Shown here: one piece after another, positions 61,149 to 64,000 of the stretch | Layout of the letters: every line of letters begins with the position of its first letter | Numbering within the stretch: position 1 is the stretch's first letter | DNA from: Ptiloglossa arizonensis | Taxonomy: Eukaryota; Arthropoda; Insecta; Hymenoptera; Colletidae | Assembly (NCBI RefSeq): GCF_051014685.1 | Contig: NC_135060.1 | Coordinates: 2,232,001 to 2,296,000, forward strand | Length of the DNA stretch: 64,000 nt | Direction of reading: 5' to 3' | Translations under genes and position numbers: made by a program | The notes under the pieces: generated by a model | What the model was told of the DNA's origin: nothing | Databases searched by the model: none | The model's input: only the letters and a program-made list of their open reading frames with translations

Positions 61149-61269
61149 AGCGTCGAAGCCAGTGGTGCAGACCAATGGCCCGATGGAGGCAACCCTGGTA
61201 TTCTAACCCTACAGCCAAGAGGGCTGCTACCTCTGCCGTTGGTGCTGATGCCGCTAGCTACCGCTCCAG
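61149..61269 (+). CDS. Candidate isolated exon or 5' leader exon
   Basis: Acceptor ggttggcag|AGC and donor CTCCAG|gtactg bound 121 bases that stay open from phase 0 to phase 1. The reading is Gly/Pro then Leu/Pro-rich (ILTLQPRGLLPLPLVLM within it), not a family I know. Another plus-strand frame is also open, and the block is open on the minus strand too, so coding is uncertain. It could instead be a non-coding leader exon of the gene starting at 63479, about 2.2 kb downstream on the same strand. Confidence 0.25.
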
Positions 61270-61904
61270 GTACTGTCTGCGGCGGTGCCGGGCGTTGGTG
61301 CACACATCGACAAAGAATCTTGGTAACAGGAACGAGCGAACGTAGCTAACCGGGAGAGGTTCACGGAGGGAGGGTGTAGGCCCCTGGCGGAGAGCTGGAT
61401 ACCATTCTAGATATTTCTTATCCCAGCGCACGTAACCCTCTAACAAGCTAGCAAAGTTTACCAATAAATTGTATGACGGCGAGCGTCGCCGATGGTACCA
61501 AGCCACCGGAATATATCCTACCGTAGGCGCCGCTTCCCGATGTTTCTCCTCGTACCAACACTATCAACGCGCTACGTACGCCTCTTGCGCGGCGCTCGCT
61601 TTTGTGTCTTGTCAAAAATATTTCACCGGGAATTCTACACGGAGGTAAAGTAGAACGGGCACGGTTACGCGTTAACGGGGGGAACGCTCCGTGGAACGAT
61701 TCTTTCGAAATAGTTTGCCGGCCCCCGTAGACGAGAACTTTCCAACCCTGTCTACCGCTCACGGAAGATAACTTTTTAGGGGCGGTTTGTTTCATCAAAA
61801 GCTCGTCGAGTATTCTCCGAAGGAGCTTCTACAATGTTCGCGGGAATTTCACTCGGTGTATTCTTTTATGTCGCGTTTCCTTTTCTTTTCTGTCTCTCTA
61901 TATA

Positions 61905-61908
<4 letters not shown>

Positions 61909-61935
<27 letters not shown>
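61909..61935. repeat. (CT)n microsatellite
   Basis: Pure CT run of about 26 bases. Confidence 0.9.
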
Positions 61936-61939
<4 letters not shown>

Positions 61940-62478
61940 TGTGAAGCGCATCCACGAGTTCAATGTCAATGAGCGCCAAATGTCGAGACACGCTGACAAC
62001 GAACGGAAAGAGACAGAGAGAAAGGGACCCGGCGATTATATTGAACGGTATTTCGTTGACATAATGCGACACGCGCGAGCACACTTTATAATGGAGTCAC
62101 GTCACGTCGGTTACACAATCACAATGCTAATCGAACATAATGGCTACCTACTTTCTTGTCGATGGGTCCGAAAAAAAAAGAAAAAGAAATGCCCGCGATA
62201 TAACGATTCTTTGAAAACGAGAGTCGTTCGATCGCGAATCAACAATGTTCCGAGCCCTCGTCTTAAATGCCTGGTTTATCGTTATCGAAACGATGTTCCG
62301 CGGGACCTTATCGCGTGATTTATTTGCCTAACGATGTACCAGGCTGTTTTCGATACGAGGTTAAAGTTTCCTTTACTTCGATCAAACATTTCGCCTGGTG
62401 TGTGTCTAATTGTACAATGGATCGTTGAAAAATCACGCAGTGGTGTATCCGAGCTCGTTTTAAGGCGGGAAGCGTCTA

Positions 62479-62560
62479 TTAACAAGTTTCGTCGTTTCTT
62501 CCATTGTAAAAGAAATACTGTGACACTTCAATTTTGAACAAACGCCGTATGAAAAACATA
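62479..62560 (+). mobile_element. Fragment of the second mariner-like family lacking its tip
   Basis: aacaagtttcgtcgtttctt, ccattgtaaaagaaatactg, tgacacttcaattttgaaca then divergent sequence. The terminal gggttgttcgat is replaced by other bases. Confidence 0.55.
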
Positions 62561-63374
62561 TCGAGTCTTTTTACCGAAAAATAATATAAGTATACAAATG
62601 TACTTTTTATTTTCTTCAAAATTATTTCGTATTTCATCAATGAAACGAGACATTATTATTTTAGAACCAGAGACCAGGAACGTGAAGCAGTGAAAACACA
62701 ATATACGAACCTACACGTAGTGACCTTTGAAAAATCTAAGGTCAGAACAAACTATAAATACATTTAAAAGTCCAAGATATTTTAGTTCGAACATGTTCCA
62801 TCGTTAAAATACAAGCCCGTGTACATCTTACCGTTAGTCCACATTATATATTTTAACACAGAGATCGCTGTCAATTGATCAAAATAATTCAACATAAATT
62901 CCACGGTGTTAATATTCCATCTCGCAGTTAAATACCCGATCTATTCATTAATTTTGGTTAATTTCTACAATTTCGCACGTTCGGCCATCGCGGCCAAAAG
63001 AGTCGATCTTCAAGAGGCGCATAGAAGAATAGGAAAAAGTGACGCGGTGTTCGTGTTACTCGTATCGCAGTCTAGCGGGCACGGGAAGCTGTGTATGAAA
63101 TAAGAAAGATCAAATTTTCCCGGTTGCAGAAGTAGGGGTAGGTATACGGACAATGAAAGTTTCTCGTTGGTTGCTCGGCTATCGTGCGTTCGCTTTCGAG
63201 CGCGAAACAACGTGCTCGAACGGATATATCTTGAATTCCCAACGAAGCGAATCGGCTTAAGTGAAAATCACTGGGCGGTTTGCGACCCCGTAAATATTGT
63301 ACCGGTGTAGCCACGGGTGGGCAAAGCGAAACGAACGTTTCGGGGTAGGGGGTGGGCTGCGAAACTCTTGGAAC

Positions 63375-63378
<4 letters not shown>

Positions 63379-63412
<34 letters not shown>
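63379..63412. repeat. Poly(T) tract of about 34 bases
   Basis: Homopolymer 23 bases before the acceptor of the exon at 63436. Its length in the assembly may be unreliable. Confidence 0.9.
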
Positions 63413-63435
63413 CTCCTAACCGGTTGCTGTTGCAG

Positions 63436-63611
63436 CGTTCACGCGTGCCTTCTTGCCCCTTGAAGTGGTCCGTGCGATATGGCAGAAGAATCGATTGCAC
63501 ACGAGGAGACCAAGGAAGAGACGCTTAAACCTCTTCCAACTACCTCGCGTTTCCTGCGCGTTCAAGAAGAGGTTTCTGTCGATCTCTCTTCCGGAAATGA
63601 ACCGGCCTCTG
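63436..63611 (+). CDS. Probable first coding exon of an unidentified gene; start codon at 63479
   Basis: A pyrimidine-rich run and gctgttgcag precede an exon beginning at 63436. It carries 43 bases of leader, an ATG at 63479 (context gatATGG), and 44 codons, and it ends at a donor CTCTG|gtaatt (63611/63612) in phase 1. The peptide begins MAEESIAHEETKEE and is hydrophilic and acidic, with a basic-hydrophobic patch (SRFLRVQEE) near residue 24; it has no signal peptide or membrane segment. I do not recognise the family. The next exon would lie beyond the window. A run of about 34 T just upstream (63379-63412) may serve as an extended pyrimidine tract. The coding call rests on splice sites and start context, not on homology. 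Confidence 0.5.
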
Positions 63612-63769
63612 GTAATTCCGCAATCCTTTTACTGGACAGACCGAATAGCGGAGAACAAAGGAGCCCGTGTTAACTGCTTCGACGGCAACTCCTTCTCTCC
63701 TCGATGCCCACTGTTTCGGTAACCGTCGATTCGTTAAGGGGTTTGCCTAGTTTGGAGATGAAAATGTAC

Positions 63770-64000
63770 GATCGTTACTCGTACATTTTTTTAAATATTT
63801 CAGTCCCGAGAAAAGATTGTAACGAAATTGAAAAATTAATCGTTATCAACCCTCTGTATACTTTAGATCGTTACTCGTACACTTTTCTCAATGTTTCAGG
63901 CCTAAGAGCACCAATGTGAAAAGATTGTAAAGAAATTTTTAAATTAGGAACGTTATCAACCCTCTGTATACTTTAGATCGTTACTCGTACACTTTTCTAA
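63770..64000. repeat. Tandem repeat, two ~100-bp units plus start of a third, cut by the window end
   Basis: gatcgttactcgtaca recurs at 63770, 63866 and 63976, and cgttatcaaccctctgtata precedes the second and third copies. Units are 96 and 110 bases, the difference being an insertion in unit 2. Each complete unit carries a tttcag. The array lies in the presumed first intron of the gene starting at 63479. Confidence 0.9.

Larger units (their letters stand above)
61270..63435. other. Possible intron or intergenic DNA before the exon at 63436
   Basis: GC-richer to about 61.75 kb, then a CT tract, an A-rich run at 62.17 kb, the mariner-like fragment and AT-rich sequence. No further exon is supported. 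Confidence 0.45.

Overview
The window is eukaryotic nuclear DNA, most likely from an insect and probably a hymenopteran (bee or wasp type). The evidence is spliced genes with GT-AG introns, moderate AT content with abundant undepleted CpG, many short GA/CT and poly-A/T tracts, and several mariner-like terminal fragments. Genus cannot be set from the sequence. Nothing looks bacterial: there are no operons and no CRISPR array, and I found no tRNA or rRNA.

The one gene that can be rebuilt with confidence lies on the minus strand between about 44.13 and 40.62 kb. It is a six-coding-exon amino acid transporter of the SLC36/PAT type (AAAP superfamily). All exon phases agree, and the joined product is 449 residues, the usual family length. 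Its start codon appears to be split by the first intron (AT in the upstream exon, G in the next).

Three other exon candidates are visible. One at the right edge (63436-63611, +) has a clear acceptor, a start codon at 63479 and a donor, so it looks like the first coding exon of a gene that continues beyond the window. Two weaker, isolated, GC-rich candidates lie at 2198-2321 (-) and 61149-61269 (+).

The rest, more than 90 percent, looks intergenic or deep intronic. GC-rich blocks with purine/pyrimidine tracts and recognisable motifs (CCAAT plus ETS near 31.5 kb, an NRF-1-type palindrome at 14.96 kb, a CRE at 21.62 kb) may be promoters or enhancers. They alternate with AT-rich DNA in which I see no genes.

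Repeats are the other main content: an 84-bp array followed closely by a 34-bp array (17.8-18.8 kb), a 30-bp triplet (32.56 kb), a 123-bp triplet whose ORF overlaps the transporter 3' end antisense (40.07-40.44 kb), a duplicated ~100-bp block (45.3/45.5 kb), a ~200-bp imperfect palindrome (48.7-48.9 kb), a 39-bp array with a long open frame (50.49-50.90 kb), and a ~100-bp array running off the right end. At least seven related single-end fragments of one mariner-like element, and three copies or ends of a short TA-flanked MITE, are dispersed through the window.
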